A stretch of 64,000 bases of DNA, taken from Sphagnum magellanicum. Its lineage: Eukaryota > Streptophyta > Sphagnopsida > Sphagnales > Sphagnaceae. A model generated the notes under the pieces. It was not told the origin of the DNA and did no database searches. It saw only the letters and a program-made list of their open reading frames with translations. The position numbers were made by a program, and so were the translations under genes. The stretch spans positions 1,053,958 through 1,117,957 of the forward strand of contig CM038913.1 in NCBI GenBank assembly GCA_021904315.1, read 5' to 3'. Shown here in pieces: positions 63,593 through 64,000 of this stretch. Every line of letters begins with the position of its first letter. Positions within the stretch are counted from its first letter, which is position 1.

Positions 63593-64000
63593 AAGTAAAG
63601 GAGAGCTGGGATTTTTTCACTTTTTAGAAATAGTGACAGGCTGGTTGGTATCTTCCGCTGGTCGGAAGATCTCAGTACAACCTGGCTGGTACTTTCCACC
63701 GCAGAAGATCCCCCTTGCTTCAATATGTTTCTTCAAGTAGGTAAGGAAGCTGAAAATACAAAGGAAAAATCTAGGCAGTGCTTTACATTTGTCGAAGTGG
63801 TATAAATTGTAATTTTCAATTTCATATAAGTAGAAACTTAGGGCATGTTCTTGAACTCTTTGTGATTGGGCAAAGGGTTTTGAAAAACCCTAGAATGAAA
63901 TGACACACTTCACAGATGACTTTTGAAGACCTTGATTGTAGAAGACAAACAAATAAAACATTTTGTTCAATTTGACCTCAAACTACATTTGAAATTCATC

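Larger units (their letters stand above)
61632..64000. other. FtsH 3' UTR and AT-rich intergenic DNA
   Basis: The first few hundred bases should be the FtsH 3' UTR. Beyond that the sequence is AT-rich, with a small inverted repeat (62060-62094, TGTTGGTAT/ATACCAACA), a 60-bp duplication and a long hairpin. No gene was recognised. Confidence 0.5.

Overview
This window is nuclear DNA from a plant. Genes have GT-AG introns of roughly 75 to 450 bp, untranslated regions rich in CT/GA, TTTAGGG-type telomere motifs, and products typical of the green lineage: a plant kinesin-14, a thylakoid FtsH, PNGase A, a PHD/Myb protein, TAF9 and RRP44/DIS3. Short introns beside long AT-rich gaps fit a seed-free land plant or a streptophyte relative. 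I cannot name the species. Gene calls rest on recognising conserved protein sequence and on exon phases that close exactly; no database search was run.

Layout. 1-2046 (+) holds the 3' part of a kinesin-14 gene, six exons visible. 3720-5853 is a complete pogo/Tigger-type DNA transposon with inverted ends, TA target duplications and a minus-strand transposase gene with one intron. 5856-12587 is AT-rich and empty, ending in a 44-bp tandem array. 13459-18033 (+) encodes a 933-residue PHD-finger protein with a C-terminal telobox-type Myb domain, nine exons. 19644-19962 is a PIF/Harbinger-like MITE. 20733-21495 (-) is TAF9. 22661-24595 (-) is an intronless PNGase A-like gene, preceded by 2 kb of GA/CT-rich sequence that is probably its 5' UTR and promoter.

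26.7-46.1 kb is a long intergenic tract with no convincing gene. It is rich in small repeat structures: an interstitial telomere-like array, a 49-bp array with an inverted copy, homopolymer G runs, a second copy of the MITE, an 800-bp foldback structure and a 125-bp tandem repeat. 46129-53267 (-) is an RRP44/DIS3 exosome nuclease gene that I could reconstruct as 24 in-phase coding exons (942 aa). 54004-54567 (+) is an intronless GC-rich ORF with a retropepsin-like domain. 57.1-58.2 kb is a satellite-like array built on a palindromic core related to GACATCTCGAA. It is split by a dispersed repeat that also occurs at 27.4 kb, and it lies just upstream of 58887-61631 (+), a four-exon thylakoid FtsH2/VAR2-type protease gene. 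The remainder to 64 kb is intergenic, with a 60-bp tandem duplication and a long hairpin.

The genes do not form a pathway. They are ordinary housekeeping loci (microtubule motor, chromatin reader, general transcription, glycan removal, RNA decay, photosystem II repair) separated by repeats. A shared trait is telobox (AAACCCTAA-like) sequence beside several gene starts. The items most worth a second look are the apparently intact pogo element, the orphan retropepsin-like ORF, the foldback element and the satellite next to FtsH.
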